Below are positions 35,642 to 49,066 of a stretch of DNA of 64,000 nucleotides, in pieces (position 1 is the first letter of the stretch; every line of letters begins with the position of its first letter). The notes beneath the pieces are model-generated. The model saw only the letters and a list, made by a program, of their open reading frames with translations, had not been told where the DNA came from and did not search any database. The DNA lies in assembly GCA_037178855.1 (NCBI GenBank), contig JASJZC010000006.1, positions 9,156,501 through 9,220,500 of the forward strand, written 5' to 3'. Origin of the DNA: Oscheius sp. JU75. Lineage: Eukaryota > Nematoda > Chromadorea > Rhabditida > Rhabditidae. The translations under genes were made by a program, and so were the position numbers.

Positions 35642-38600
35642 TCAATGCTTTCCATTTTGCTTCTGCTGTAAATTCCAGTAGGCCCCTTTCCTCCTCATCA
35701 ACTCCTCGTGCGTTCCTTCCTCAACCGCCTTTCCATTAACTACCACGACAATTTTGTCAGCCTTCTGGATTGTGGACAGTCGATGAGCTATAACCAATAC
35801 CTAGAAGCAATTGACCTTAATGGGACAAGAAATACCAACCCCTCTTCCTTCTGAAGCTCGATCCAAGGCCTCCTGTACGAGTGCCTCACTCTCAGTGTCC
35901 AAAGCACTCGTGGCTTCGTCCAAGAGAAGGACTTTAGGGTTTCGGATCAGTGCTCGGGCAATGGCTAGGCGCTGTTTCTGACCTCCGGATAGTTGTGTGC
36001 CTCGATCTCCAACGGCTGTGTCGTATCCCTAGAAACAAAAGTTAAGTGAACATTGTTCAAGGTCAAAGTGGCTCGTCTCAAATCAAAGCTTTTTCGTATT
36101 TCCCCTCCATTGACCAGATTTCGACTTCAGCTTTTTCCCTAGCTTCATTCTCTCATCTTGTTCCTCTCAGTCTACCTTATGAGACACCTAGTCAACTTTT
36201 TTCCTTTCACATCTTGTCCCCTTCCCTTTTTTTGCTCCCGTTCTAGTCAATCTCGTAACCTGCTCCCATTCTACTTGTCCAGGTCATCCTGTACTATTCT
36301 ACCTTTACAATTTGCAAGAGATCTCTATCCGTAACATGTGTCAAGTATACGGATAACACTTGACAATTTTTGTACTCTTTTTTGTCATGTAGAAGAGACT
36401 CCAAGAGTTCAAATTGCGAGAAGAGTAGGTCGTTCCGTCAGAAGCAAATGACTGATTGCATTCATGCAGGAATCGAGATTTCGGAGCGTGGACTTTGAAG
36501 TCCGCCCAGATCCTGACTACTATTATATTGACTAACTACTGCTCCCTCAATATCCCCCGACATCAGGTTATCTACCCAGTTTCCGTCAAATATTTTTGAA
36601 CTATAAAAGTAGTAGTTGACCGTCTGAGAGCCATTTGAATTGTAACTTCTCCTTTGCGAGACAACTCGCCTGAGGAAGCTCTATGATAAACTTGTGGATG
36701 TTAGCTTTCTTCGCAGCCTCATAGACATCGTCGTCGTTGAAAGACCCCTCTGTCATGCCGTAGACTATGTTCTCCCGAATCGAACAGTCGAAGAGCACAG
36801 GCTCTTGTGAGACCAAGGCCACATGTTCTCTCAGATGAGTCGGATTGATCTGCTGCACATTCGTTCCATCAACTGTCTGAGAAAGAATAGATCAAAATTT
36901 CTATCCGGAACTCACAATTGTACCCATCATCGGATTGTAGAGTCTCTCTAGTAAACAGATTACCGTCGACTTGCCACATCCACTTGGGCCACAAAGCGCG
37001 AGGGTCTTCCCCGGGATTATCTAAGCTTTTGGTACTTTTTGGAAGATTGCTCAAACCTCGATATCCAGTCCTTGAAGGACACTAGTCTCGGGTCTCTCAG
37101 GGTACTGAAACACGATTCCGTCCAGTTTGATCCGTCCCTCGATTGCTGGCTTCGAGCCTTCGGTCGTTGTCTGATCGATCTCAGGCTCTTCTCTCATCAT
37201 CTTGAAAATCAGTCCAGCTGCCAGAGTAGACTTCAGATAGTCCGGCAGGTAGTTGCTGATCATTCCCAGGCCACCAGCTGTGAAGGAAATCGCGAACATG
37301 ACCCTGAACATTAGTTTGTTTCCGAAAAGAGGAAATATACTTGATGACATCCATCGGATCAAGATAGCCTCCTAGAATGAGCCATAGTCCGAGACGGAAA
37401 GAACCGGCAAAGAGGAAGTAGAAGATGGCAGTCGAGATTCCTTGAGCGAATCCCTGAATAATTTGCATGGCGAGACAGAAAGAGACGGAGAGACAGTGAG
37501 ACAGAGAGACAGAGACAGAACAGAGACGTAGAGAGACAGAAGAGCAGAGAAACAAAGAGGTAGAAAGACAGAAGGGCAAAACGCAGAGGGGTAGAGAGAC
37601 AAAGTTCCGGAGAGAAAACATGACGAACTTGACAGAGACAGTGTGAAGGTGACACGTTGACAAGAAGAAGAAAAGGAGGTTGACAATACAGGATGATTGA
37701 CCTGAACAGGTAACCAAGAATAAGAGACAGGTTCAGACGAGTGTCTGACAGGAATACGTAAAAGATAAAAGTTTCTAGAAACAGGATAAGAAGTTAGTCG
37801 AATTTGATTAGAATAGACGAGGATAGGGTTGACGGAGGCAGGAATCGAGATAGTGATGGTAATGGACTGGGAAGAAACGTATCCAGCAAATTGGGACAAG
37901 TTAACAGATTGACACGTTGACCGCGTGTCGCTCTTACCTGAATGACAGCCTTCTGTCTGCTCGTAGCAAACGGTCCGTCTAGATGAGAACAGAACTGTTG
38001 ATGAATTCGGTTCTGAAGAGTCAATGCCTGTACTGTTCGGATGTGTTCAATGGCTTCCAAAGCAGTCTTTCCACTGTTCTCCATCTCCTTCTCCGCCTCC
38101 TTCGTCTTCGCCGTCACGTATCGCATTCTCAAGGACTGGAGAAGACCAGCCAGAGAAAAGACTGCGATAACCTGAACTTGTGTCCTTTGAGCTCCACACA
38201 AGAACTTACAGGAATAGCCATTTGCCAGCCAAAATAGAAACTGATAGCCAGACCACAGGTATCCGAGACGATCTCTCCTAACAGCGCTCCAAGCCTCGAG
38301 TCTATCGCCGACTTCACATTCGGGGCATCCGTGGCCAATCTGGTCACAATTTTGCCCGGAGCATGAATCGGCGCATCAAAGTAGGTCCCGTCTCCACGGA
38401 GAACATTTCTGAACACTCTGGACCTCATCCTCTCGGTCATCTTCTCGGCCACGATCCCGAAGGACATGGTCTGAACGAGTTGCGCTCATAAAAATGGGGC
38501 GGAGGGTACCTGAGTGAGGGCGAAAAAGGCCTGAGCGACTCCAAGGATACAGAACGCGATGGCACATTGATGTCCCTGGGAGCGCATTTCTTCCAGGTCT

Positions 38601-41600
38601 GGATTGGAGAAGACGCTGAGGATTTGGGCAAAGAAGAGCGAGAAGGCTGGGAAGATGACTCCCTGAAGAGCTGAGAAGCACAGGGCCAGAGACAGGAACC
38701 CCCATTCGGGACGGGCATAGCGAATGATCTGCCACAAGGTGGCTCGAGTGGTACCCTCTTCCTTGAGCTCTGAACGTTTGTTTAGGAAGTAAAATGGCGA
38801 ATGAACCGTGTTTGAGCCGGTCAACGTCTTCCCTAGTAGCCTCCAGTTCCTTTTTGTCGATTCCTTCCGCCGCGTCTGGGAGTGTGGATGACTGCGACTT
38901 GAGTCTCTAAAGAAAAAGGTATACTAAAGAACTCTCTCTGTCTCTATCTCTTTATCTCTCTGCTGTTCTGTCTTTCTGTCTGTCTGTCTCTTTATCACTC
39001 TGTTGGTCTGCCTTTTTGTCTCTACACATCCTACCTTCATCTCGAAGACATGCCTCGGAGTCTCATGGCTGACCGATCGAGAGAATCTGGCACTAGTCGG
39101 TCTCGGACTTACAGCCCTTGCTGTTTCTAAACCGCTAAATCATTGTCTAATCCCTATCCCCTTACTAGGTTCCTCCGCCACCATCTGAGCGTTGACTAGA
39201 TCAAAATACAGTCCCTTTTTCTCGACCAACTCGTCATGGGTGCCCGTTTCCACCACACTCCCGTCCTTCATGGCCACTATAAGGTCCGCGTTCCGGATAG
39301 TCGAGAGTCGATGGGCTATGACCAAAGTTGTTCGACCTTTGGAGGCCTAGACCAGGTTCAATTTCAAATGAAATGCCTACATTTTCAAGGGCTGTCTGAA
39401 CAATGCTTTCCGACTCTGTGTCCAGGGCTGAGGTCGCCTCGTCGAGAAGGAGAATCTTCGGATTTCGAACCAGAGCTCGGGCGATGGCCAGTCTCTGTTT
39501 CTGACCGCCTGACAGTTGGGTTCCTCGATCTCCTACAATTGTGTTGAGACCCTAAATTACGTTACTGTAAGTGTGTTTCCGAACTGCTGAGATACCACAG
39601 CACGGTTGGTCTCGCCTGTACCATACCAGCGTCGCATTTTAAAAGTTTAGGACAGTACGGGTGGGAAACAAAATAGTCCTGGCTTTCACTTTCAGACCTT
39701 CGGAGCCTTTTTTCATGCCGAAAATGAGCTTTTCAGCCTTGGGGGGTCCTTCAAAATTGTATCTCTTGATCTGTTCTACAATTTTGCAGAACATAGAAAA
39801 ATTCCAAATGCCGTCTTGACCTCCAAAACACCACATACGCAATTGCGCATTATGGCTTATTTGAACACTTACATCCGGAAAACTCTCGACAAAGTCAAAG
39901 GCGTTGGCCTTCCTCAAGGCATCCTCGATCTCCCACTTTGAGACGTCCCATCTCCCAAACTTTATGTTCTGAACGAACTTTCAGGAAGTAAGCAAAACCA
40001 GACCTGCCTCCTCAATGGTCGTGTTAAAAAGTACTGGTTCTTGGCTGACCACCCCTATGAGATTCCGCAAAAAACAGATATTCAGCTGCTCGATCCCAAT
40101 GCCATCGATGGTGATTTTGCCTCCCAGTGGATTGTAATATCTGAGCAACAGTTGAATGAGACTGCTTTTTCCGGAACCACTTGGTCCAACCAGAGCTACA
40201 GTTTGACCAGTTTTGACATCGAGAGATAGGCCCTGGAAGAGACAATGAGGCAGGAAAACAGAGAGACCCACTTTCAAAACTTCGACTTCCGGACGTGTAG
40301 GATACGAAAAGTGAACATTTTCCACTTTGATACTGCCCTCGAGTCCAACAGGTTTCAGTCCTTCCTCAGACGAGGCATCAATTTCGGGAACCTGGAAGAG
40401 GTATCATGTTTCCACTAGTATTTCGTCATACCCTATCAATGATGCTATAAAGTTGTCCGGCTGCCGTTTTCGCAACACTGATTGTTCCCAGTATGGGACC
40501 AGCAGCTCCTAAAGCCATACTGCCCATCATCACGGCAAAAAAGACGGTTAGAACGGCTCCGCCTTCCATCGAACCGTAGTAGACAAAGTCTGTGCCGACC
40601 CAAAATGCCAGGCAGTATGAGGAGAAGATGCTCAAGAAGGTCACAGCCAGTCCAATTGCCATAATCGCAGCCTTCTTCAGTCCAGCTTGTCTTCCTTTAG
40701 CCAGCTCTTTGTCATATCTGAAAAATAGTAATGGCATATAGTATTCCTTTCATATTCGGAGACCCGGCTTGCATCAATGACGCAGCGACAAGTGGAGCGG
40801 TCTTTGGTCCACGAGTTTGGAGTTCGGATCCCGTGCTCAATATGTTATTTTTCCTTGCTCCCCTAGGCCCATGCAGACAGATTTTATGTCTGCCATTCAA
40901 AGAGCGTGTGTTTCCGCGGCAACCGCTGTGTCTGTGTTTACTCGCGCAATACGATGAAAGGGTGTACTCACTTGTCGGCTTCGATTTGCTGTCCGTTGAA
41001 CGCGATGACAGTACGAATCGAGGTCAGGGCCTGTTCCGCCACAGCTCCAGCAGCTGAATAGTTCTCTGTGGAATCCTTCTCAGCCTGAGAGATCATCTTG
41101 CTTATAAAGAAGGCGCATATGGCCAAGAAAGGGACAAGGGCTAGCAAGACCAGTGTCAGACGCCAATCTTTCACAAAGGCCACGGTGAAGCCTCCGATCA
41201 TCTAAAGTTTAAGTAAGACAATACTTTGGTACATTACCTGAGCAAGAAATTGAATCATCATACCAATTTTCTCCCCTGTTCCCTCCTTGACCCGTTCAAG
41301 ATTACTGAAAGTTCTCTATGACTCCAGTGAATATCTGTCTCTGTATCTGCCTCTCTCTGACAGACCTTTGAAGTTGCGAGACCCATTGAAAAATGTGTAC
41401 CGTCAACCTGGTGCGGCTTATCTCTTGGCGCCAGCAGAGTTTTCAATGAGTCCCACAACTAAGTTTCAAAGGACTTCGCCTTCAATGGGTCAACCTACTC
41501 GAAGAGTTTAGTTGCAAACGAGCCCGATGGCTTGGAATCAAACCAGGGAATGTCCTGGCGCAGAACGGCTGCCAAAAACCGTCGTCGAAGCCGATTCGAG

Positions 41601-42312
41601 ATGTTCTCAGCCACGAGCATGAATGAAAGGATCCGAAACTTTTGGGTGAAGCTGGGAGACTGTTCTCACCTGTAGTGTGGCCATTACAAACACAATAGTC
41701 CCAAGATACAGATACTTTAGACAGGTCTCTTTCACATCCTCGCTGAATTGAGTATAGATCTCTTCCTTGTCACCTAAACATCGGTCTCTGCTTCAATTTG
41801 AAACCAAACCTGTGGCATTTTCCAGCTTGGACTCGACATCGATAAAGTTCTGGGAGATATCACCCTGAAAAAGAGAGTGAGTCACACCGTTTGCCAGTCT
41901 GTTTGAACAGACGGCTAGGAAGAAACAGCAGAGTAAAGGTCGAAAAGTTATGACTCACGATTAGGATCGAGAGTAGGGGAGTACCGATTCCTGTCAAAGC
42001 GGAGACCAGAACGGCTACTGCTAGAAGAAGATGGTCTGTGCATGTGGCGTAGCGGAACTGAAAGTTACTTGATAGTGAGACAGAGACAGTTATGCATTTT
42101 CAATAATATCCCTCCTTTAGTGACTGACATTCAATGCGCTTCCAGGGCAACCCGAGTCCAAATGTAAACTAACCAGCTGGGTAAATGAGGCCGGCGGAGC
42201 TTCATCCTTTCTGAACAAGATCTTTGTCGCAAACACGAAAAAAAACCTACTTTTCCAAGAGTTTTTCATCCTGTTCAGCCTTTTCATCGCTTTGTGGTCG
42301 ACAACAACGCAT
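35642..42312 (-). CDS. pgp: P-glycoprotein / ABCB full transporter
   Basis: ATP-driven efflux pump of lipophilic compounds in the plasma membrane. Built from many exons in TMD1-NBD1-TMD2-NBD2 order, about 1,250 residues. The start ATG at 42312-42310 ([17 protein letters not shown]) has an acceptor CTCTCTCAG about 20 nt upstream. NBD1: A-loop FSYPTRP, Walker [10 protein letters not shown] (about 40170), [15 protein letters not shown], Walker [14 protein letters not shown]-loop [10 protein letters not shown] (about 39310). NBD2: FQYPERP, Walker [10 protein letters not shown] (about 36985), [36 protein letters not shown] (about 35790). All ATPase motifs look intact. The stop is 35644-35642. The intron 36030-36670 appears to use a GC donor (CAG|GCGAGT) joining ELPQ to [10 protein letters not shown]. 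Introns hold a GACAGA array (37470-37640), a TCTGTC array (38930-39010) and palindromic copy P7. The exact orthologue among the many worm pgp genes cannot be told by eye. Confidence 0.9.
37470..37640. repeat. GACAGA microsatellite in a pgp intron
   Basis: Long imperfect run of GAGACAGA-like units on the plus strand, in the intron of about 480 nt between the coding segments that start near GFAQGIST and end near RQKAVIQ. Confidence 0.7.
39745..39793 (+). repeat. Palindromic repeat, copy P7
   Basis: The left arm 39745-39762 is eroded; the right arm is 39776-39793; the loop 39763-39775 is 13 nt. The right flank reads AAATGCCGTCTTGACC and ends in ATACGCAATTGCGCAT (about 39835-39850), the same outer motif as P5 and P6. 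Intron of the pgp gene. Confidence 0.7.
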
Positions 42313-43151
42313 GGCGGGGACGGCAGAGGGCGGGACTGAGAGAGCTCTTTCTGGCTGCCAGTTTGCACTCGTCGATCACAATACTTGTGGAAACAAACAG
42401 GAGGGAATCTGACGTGGAAGTGATAAACACACGATGCAACTGACTTTGTCTTTGATTTCGAAAGACCCCCATCTTTCAATCTCTTTCTTTCGCAAATTTT
42501 ATGAAAAATGTGCACCCTTTTTTTTACAGATAACCAGGATACAGGCCCACCGAGTTGCCGTTTCCAGAATAAAAGACTAATTGGTGGTAAACTGTCGAAC
42601 CAGTAATTAAAATTTGTCAAGGCTTGTCGAGATTGCATTGATTTGAGAAAATATCGCTTGTTTCACCTATGGCAGCAATTATTTGCTCGTTTTCGTTTAC
42701 AAAATTTAGTTGCTGCTCCTAAACGCTGGGAGCATTTTGCTCATTTACTCTTCTCCACCTACTCAAGGAGTCTTATTCTCACTGTGGACCCATTTTACCT
42801 TGATATATTATCTCAGAACCTGTCTTATGATCATTTTCTAGTCAAAAAAGATACAACCTCACAGCTTGAGTAAACGTCAAAGACTGAAGGGAAAGCAATC
42901 TTGACTTGCCATAACTTGTCAACCTATCTGACACTTGAGCACGAAAAAGGTCCGGACTATCGCGCCCGAGTGCGCTCTCTACTTTGTATGCCCCGCCCTC
43001 GGTGCCTGTGCCCACATTGGAGTTCTCGTGTACAGAACGGAGGAAGGTTGGTCATAACCGCTCCGGGTTCTAGCATTCTCTCGAGGAAGGAATTTCCGTT
43101 TGAGGTCGCTCTTGCTCCGGCTATTTATGTTTATGCCTTTAATATGAACTA
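42313..43151. other. Region upstream of pgp, before the Helitron
   Basis: AT-rich with no supported exon. It should contain the pgp promoter (read leftward), but I cannot point to defined elements. Confidence 0.4.
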
Positions 43152-46100
43152 TTAGTAAGTACCAGCCGTCTACGACGGCTTCGCCGCCCCTTAGTATTGA
43201 CTTAGCATTTACAACAGGCAACTTCGCCGCTTCTCCAAGTTCCCAAGTTTCCCCCCAAAGCTGACTTGACCGTTACTGGCGTCATCTATTTCCGTGCTTT
43301 TCAACCTTCCAAAAACAGCGTTTTTTCGGTTGGTTGAAAATAGTCGAAAGTTCAGAAGTCTTTCAAAGCTAAAAAAGGAGTTGTTAAAACACTAATTTAT
43401 TACACATAACAATAACATGATCCAAAAGTCGTTTCTTGTGCCACAAAGTAGAAACAACTTGTCCATCGGTTTCAGCTAATAGGAGGAGACATCTTGTATC
43501 CATTCAGGTAACAGAAGTAGAAGCAAAAGTATCCTGTCGAACAGGAGGACAAAGGAAGTGATGTAGAGACAGGAAACTGGTGGAGAAGAAGCACAGAGCT
43601 TAGGCAAGAGCACGGCTATCGACCACGTTGGCCGTCTTCTTCCCACTTTGATTGGTTCCAATCTTGATCTTCAACCCATCCTTGGTCTTGGCCCTCGACA
43701 TCGCCACGTACAGCTGGCCGTGACTGAACACATCCTCCGGCAAAAAGACTCCGACCTTCTCCAACGACTGCCCTTGCGACTTATTGATCGTCATGGCGAA
43801 CGCCAACTTGAGCGGATACTGGCGTCTCGTGAGGGTGAAGGACATTCCCTTGCCTTTTGTCGACTTCAGATCAATCCGCGGAATAACAACCGGCTCTCCT
43901 TTGCGTGATCCATTGATGAAGCGACATTGGATCGCGTTGTTGCCTCCGAACTTCTGCACTTGGAGCCTTGTCCCATTGCAGAGACCAACTTTGACATTGA
44001 GGTTGCGAATCAGCATGACGACACAGCCCTCTTTCAGCTCCAGGCGGTGAGGTGGCAGGCTTGCAAGAGACAGCGAGTTGAGGAACTCATCCGGGTAGAA
44101 GAGAGCATCTTCGGAGTTCTCCTTGTCAATCCGATCGGCACTCAGATAGATCTTCTTGGCTCCAGACATCTGATCGAGAATGTGCAGATTGGTCTTGTCC
44201 ACATTGACGTTCTTCGGAGTGAGAATAGCTCGAGAGTTCAGATGGTCGGGGTCATCGTAGACGCCTTCGAAAATTTCGTGGATCATGTCTCCTCGGCTGA
44301 GAAGATCATCTGGCACTTCGATCCGATTCTCCTCGTCTTTCGCAATCTTGTCTTCGCCAATCTTCAGCAGGAACTCCTTGAACTCGACCGTATCAGCGGC
44401 TGCTCTCATGTTCTCCAGAAGTTGGAAACGACTGAACATCTCGAACAGCGGGGATACCTTCAGGCAGCATGAGTAAGGATCAGCTGCGAAGAGCTTGTTC
44501 GGAATAGGTAGTACCTGAAAATAACTGCTCATTGCTGCTCAAGCTTAAAAGAAATTTTTACCTGGCGAAAGTCGCCGCCCATCAACACGACCTTTCCCCC
44601 GAACGGCACCACGCTGTCCATGACATCGCGAAGGACAGTGTCAATCGTGGCCAAAACCTTGTCGGACAACATACTGCATTCATCGAGAATGAAGACGTCA
44701 GTATCTTTGAGAAGGCGTCCTTCGATCGTGTTCGGCTTCAGATTACTGTTCTCGCAGTTCTGGGCGATATTTAACTTGAAGAGCGAGGCAGCAGTTCGGC
44801 CATCTTGAAGCAGATTAGCAGCATTTCCTGTCCATGCCGAGCAGAGAACCTTCTTTCCAATGCTGAGGAACTTGTGATAGATGCACTCGTAGGTGAAGGT
44901 CTTGCCGGATCCTCCAGGGCCGTCCAAATAGATCAAACGCTCCTGACCGGATAGCACAGCGTCGACTGCTTCTTTCTGCTTCGGATTGAGCTTGCGATAC
45001 ATCTCCTCGCCAATGGTCACATGGTCCACGGCATTGTCCTGCATTGGAGCTGGTCGAACGTACTGTGTCATGATGAGGTACTCGAGCCGAATGTTCATCG
45101 GCAGACACATCTCCAAGATGTCGAAATAGGCTAGGGCTTCTGCGTCAGCAACCGTCCTTCCTCGATTGACATAATCTTCTGACATCTTCGCCTTCCAAAC
45201 GTCCCAATGAGCTTGCACGATCTGTGGCTCGTCGAAGGCTAAGAGAGTGGCAAAGACAGTTCGAAGAGCCCGTGGCATTTTAAAGAAGGCGGCGTCCCTC
45301 ATCGCGGCATCGAAATGCTCGGGATTCCTGATCAGACTCATGGCCTTGGCGGCTTCGAAGGCGTTCGGATGCTGATGGCCGTTGACAACGTACAGATCCT
45401 CGTACTTCGTGGCTCCGGAAGTGTGATGGAGGAGAATTCGAAGGCAATATCTCTCCTGCTGCTTCGGAATGACAGAGTGAACACGGCCTATGTTGTTGTT
45501 GTTGACTCCCTTCCGTTTCCACTTTCCGGTAGCCTAGAAAATCGAGACTTGCTTCATAAAAACATTCTTACCTTCACAAACGTGAAGTGCTCCGGATACT
45601 TGTAGTATGGAACAGTCCGAGGATCCACTGGGCCCATTTCCGCCAATCGACCTTGTCTCTCCATTTCGACTGCTTCTCCGTTGAACTTGAAGAAGGCGAG
45701 CAATGTGCTGTCCTTGTTCCTGTCAGCAGCTGCGGCCTCTTGTCCCGGTTGGAAGACAATGGTGTGCTGGTTTTCCTCGTGGACAGACAGGTCAACCACA
45801 GCGTTGGATTTTCCTTGTAGTTCGAAGGCAAAGAGCCGATGGAATCCTTCGGGAGGGCAGAGGTATCTCGCGTCCAGGTGCTCCGAGACCTCGTCTATGA
45901 CACCTCCGTTCAAGTCCCGTTTCTCCTGCCTCAGCTTCAGCATGGCCTTGTCGCTGCCCTTGTATACGTATTTAAACAAATACTTTACAACTTGGATGGC
46001 TGAACAAATCTCCACGTTTACGTGACAATTGTACTTCATCAGAAGATAAGCATTGAACGGGACTACGTGGCTATTGTCATACATCTGAAAGATTCTTAGT

Positions 46101-48762
46101 TTTGAACAGAAGACAGACATGCCTTGGCATTGTTGCCCTCTCCAATTCTGGCCTGAATTCCACTGTTCCTCCTCTTGTAGGCTGGATACCCGTCGACATC
46201 AACGTCCGTGTCATCTCGGAAAGGCTTCGGGAACCGTTTGGAACATGAGCCATTCCGCCAACAGGGAGATCCAACTGAGCAGTCACGATGTATCATGTGG
46301 GTGGCCACTCGCTCGAACAGAACTATTTCTTCGATGGACTCACCGGGTTCAGGCAATTCTGCACTGATCAACCGGTCCACTAAAGAAAAGAACAGTGAAA
46401 GAAAGGGAATGCTTGGCTCACCATTGGCAGCCGTCCTTGGCTTATCGTCTGCATGTAGAGTGAGAAGGAAGTGAACATGTGGCAAGCCACGTTTCTGCCA
46501 CTCGTAGGTGAACACGTGGGCAGTAGCACGTCCGAAGAGACCACGCTCGAGAATGTCCTTCTTCAGCTCGTTGAACTTCATTCTGAAGACGCGAGCCACG
46601 ATGTCCGGTCTGTCCGTAGCCGTCTGTCCAGGGGCCAGATTGTCGGCGATCTCTTTCCACTTGGGATTACACGTCATGGTGATAAACATGTCCGGCTTTC
46701 CATATCGAGCAGTGATGGCGATGGCATCTTGATAGCTGGCCAGTTGGTAGCGCGGAGATGAGGTGAATGAGGCTGGTAGGAGAATTCTGCTGCCGCACTG
46801 TCCTGGAGCTCCATCGTTCACAAACGTCCTCAGCTCAGAGTAATACTCACTGCGGAACGTGGGCTGAAAACATGAACTTAGAAAAGAAACAAAACGATCT
46901 AACCTGATTGTTCTTAATAAACTCAAGACGACCTTGCTCTGTATTTCCCCAAGACCCGACGACGAACTGTTGGAATAGTCTTCGGCCATAATGAATCGGA
47001 CTAAACGAATGACGAACGGACAGATAGAAACAGTAGTAGTCCTTCTGACTCATCTTCTTCTCAGTCACAGCTCCGCCTGCTCCTCTGATCTGCTTCATTC
47101 TGCCAAGATGGTATCCGTAGTCTCCACGAAGGAAGAAGAGCGGATAGCAGCACGGATCCAGCATCTTGTGGATTAGCGGGATCTTTCGGAGTCCTCCTCC
47201 TCTCGTGTAGATTGAATAGTTGCGCGGAGAGGGAACTTCTCCATTTCTTCCGACGTAGATGAGAGCCACTTCAGCCAGTCTGGGAGTGTTGTAACGACGC
47301 TGATCGGGAGTGTTCTCTGATTGGAAGATGAGACGCACTTCGTTCATGGCTCTACCCTGTCTCCTGGCGGCCATTTCTTCGTCCTCATATGCTTCGCGAA
47401 GAAACTTGAAGCTGTTCGCGTACTCGTGATTCACTCGGAGGAGTCGACTAAGGAAGCGCATGAGCTCTGGATCACAGTTGCTATTGGCATGATGGGCGAT
47501 TCGATGGTCGGCAGCCGCCGTCTCATCAATGAAGAACAGCTGTCCGTAGCTGGGAGTCGTGCTTTCATTCGGAAGAGCGGAGCCCGTTTTGTAGCAGATT
47601 TGACCGTGTATCTTGAAGACGTGTGGGCCTCGTCCGGGAACATTCTGCATCTAGAAATGTTGTTTGTTGTGAGACTGAAAACAATTACTAACCGTGCAGT
47701 CCATGGACGCGATGGAGAGCGCGGTGTTGAACTGTCGGGAATACTTGAGAAAATTGTCCGAAGACTCGTGTCCATCCGTGAAAAGTTCCCTGAGCTCCAG
47801 CGGATAGTTGTCGAACAGTTCGAGCGTCACAGCTCCGTTTCTGCAGCACGGGGAGTAGGTACCGTCTCTCTTTCTCGGCTGTTCACCTAAAATCTTGAGT
47901 GAAAAAGTCAAAAACTTTGACTGACCTCGAAAGTAGAGAGCCCCACAATGGCTACATTCCTCATTCATCCCTCCAATTTCAACTTCAGATGGAAACTCAT
48001 TAAAATGCGGATTGTTCTGGCGCCTCTGGCCACGACGATTCGAATTGATAGCAGCTCTTTGTTGGGGAGTCTGTGCATTTCTGGCCAACTGATGAGCAGC
48101 AGCGTTTTGATCTCGAATTCTAACTCTTTCTTCGTCCGTCAAGTTCAATCTCAGCTGGAGATGAGACAGACGGTTCTGCTCGCGTTCTTGATCCAGTTGT
48201 TTATCCGTCATGTTGCATCGGGATACTTGATGAGCCAGTCGATTCTTCACCTGCTCCAGCTTCTTGTCCTCGTCAGACAGCTTCTTTCTGGCCAAACGTA
48301 CTCGTTCTCGATTGGCCGCTTTCTGCTCCTCCGTCCGGTTGGCCCTCTTCAATCGTTGAAATTCGGCATTTCTACCCTTCCGCTCCTCATCGGACATCTT
48401 TGTCCTTTTCGACTTCTTGCTTTGCGGCTCATTATCAATCTGAAAGAGTTTTATGAAAACTCTCGGTCGATTACGACCCCAGTGGAAGAAGACAACTGGC
48501 GTTTCGTTGGAATGCGAAGTTCAGCCAACGGCAACATTAAACTTATGAATAGTAAATGCTCTCTGCGTAAATTTAGTCTCAAAGTTAGCAATATATACAA
48601 AAAACAGCCCAATAAAAGTAGAAATATAAAAAAAGAACTCCAGAACTCTCGATCGTTTCTTAATTGCTATACAAAACTCTTGACATGCCATGACTTGCCA
48701 GCTTTTTTTTTCGCGATGACGCACGGACGGACGGACACCATTGCGCTTTAGTAGTAGAGAGA
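43152..48762 (-). mobile_element. Complete autonomous Helitron (rolling-circle transposon), 5.6 kb
   Basis: On the minus strand the 5' end is TCTCTCTACTACTAAAGC (from 48762), preceded by host A. The 3' end has a perfect hairpin, AGCCGTC-GTA-GACGGCT (43180-43164), eight bases before the terminal CTAA (43155-43152), followed by host T. TC start, hairpin, CTRR end and insertion between A and T without duplication are the classical Helitron signature. The interior codes one Rep-helicase protein with short introns and no stop seen by eye. Confidence 0.88.
43600..48397 (-). CDS. Helitron Rep-helicase (HUH nuclease + PIF1-type helicase)
   Basis: Replication initiator and helicase for rolling-circle transposition. 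Reading leftward from the ATG at 48397: a Lys/Arg-rich region with repeated RNRL-type motifs; a CSHCGALYF cysteine motif; a Helitron-like N domain; the HUH motif ([16 protein letters not shown], about 46460); the tyrosine motif [16 protein letters not shown] (about 45955); then helicase motifs Walker A GPGGSGKT (about 44910), Walker [20 protein letters not shown]-type [10 protein letters not shown] and VAMSRAKT. The stop is at 43600. Short introns split it at about 47650, 47905, 46860, 46385, 46090, 45545 and 44520; the one at about 46090 seems to use a GC donor (AAG|GCATGT). An extra upstream coding exon before 48397 is possible because the frame stays open to an acceptor at about 48440. All catalytic motifs are present. 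Confidence 0.85.
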
Positions 48763-49066
48763 TTATTCTGTCCCCCTCTCTTTGGTCACTCGACCCTCGT
48801 TCAGAAGACAGTCAGTCGACTACTTCCCGAACTACGGATACTCGCTTTTAGCATGAATGGATGTGTCTTTGGAGGACACAATCTGAATATTTTAGAAAGA
48901 GAAGCGTGGGTTCTATACATTTATTCAGACAAAAATAGATAGGTGATTTTAGAGCAAAAGAAATCAGACAAAAACGGGAGACGAGAGAAAAAACGGTAAT
49001 TGTTCGGCAGGTACCCCCTCGTTCAAACGTGTTTTCGCGCGCATTTTTCAATTCGGCGGGATTTTT
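48763..49066. other. Spacer between the Helitron and the next exon
   Basis: No gene. A block at 48960-48993 (AGAGCAAAAG, then AGACAAAAACGGGAGAC) recurs at 60559-60604. Confidence 0.4.

Noticed and set aside
47948-48751. Long plus-strand open frame antisense to the Helitron N-terminus
   Set aside because: It is the shadow of the Lys/Arg-rich Rep coding region; the minus strand carries the conserved motifs.
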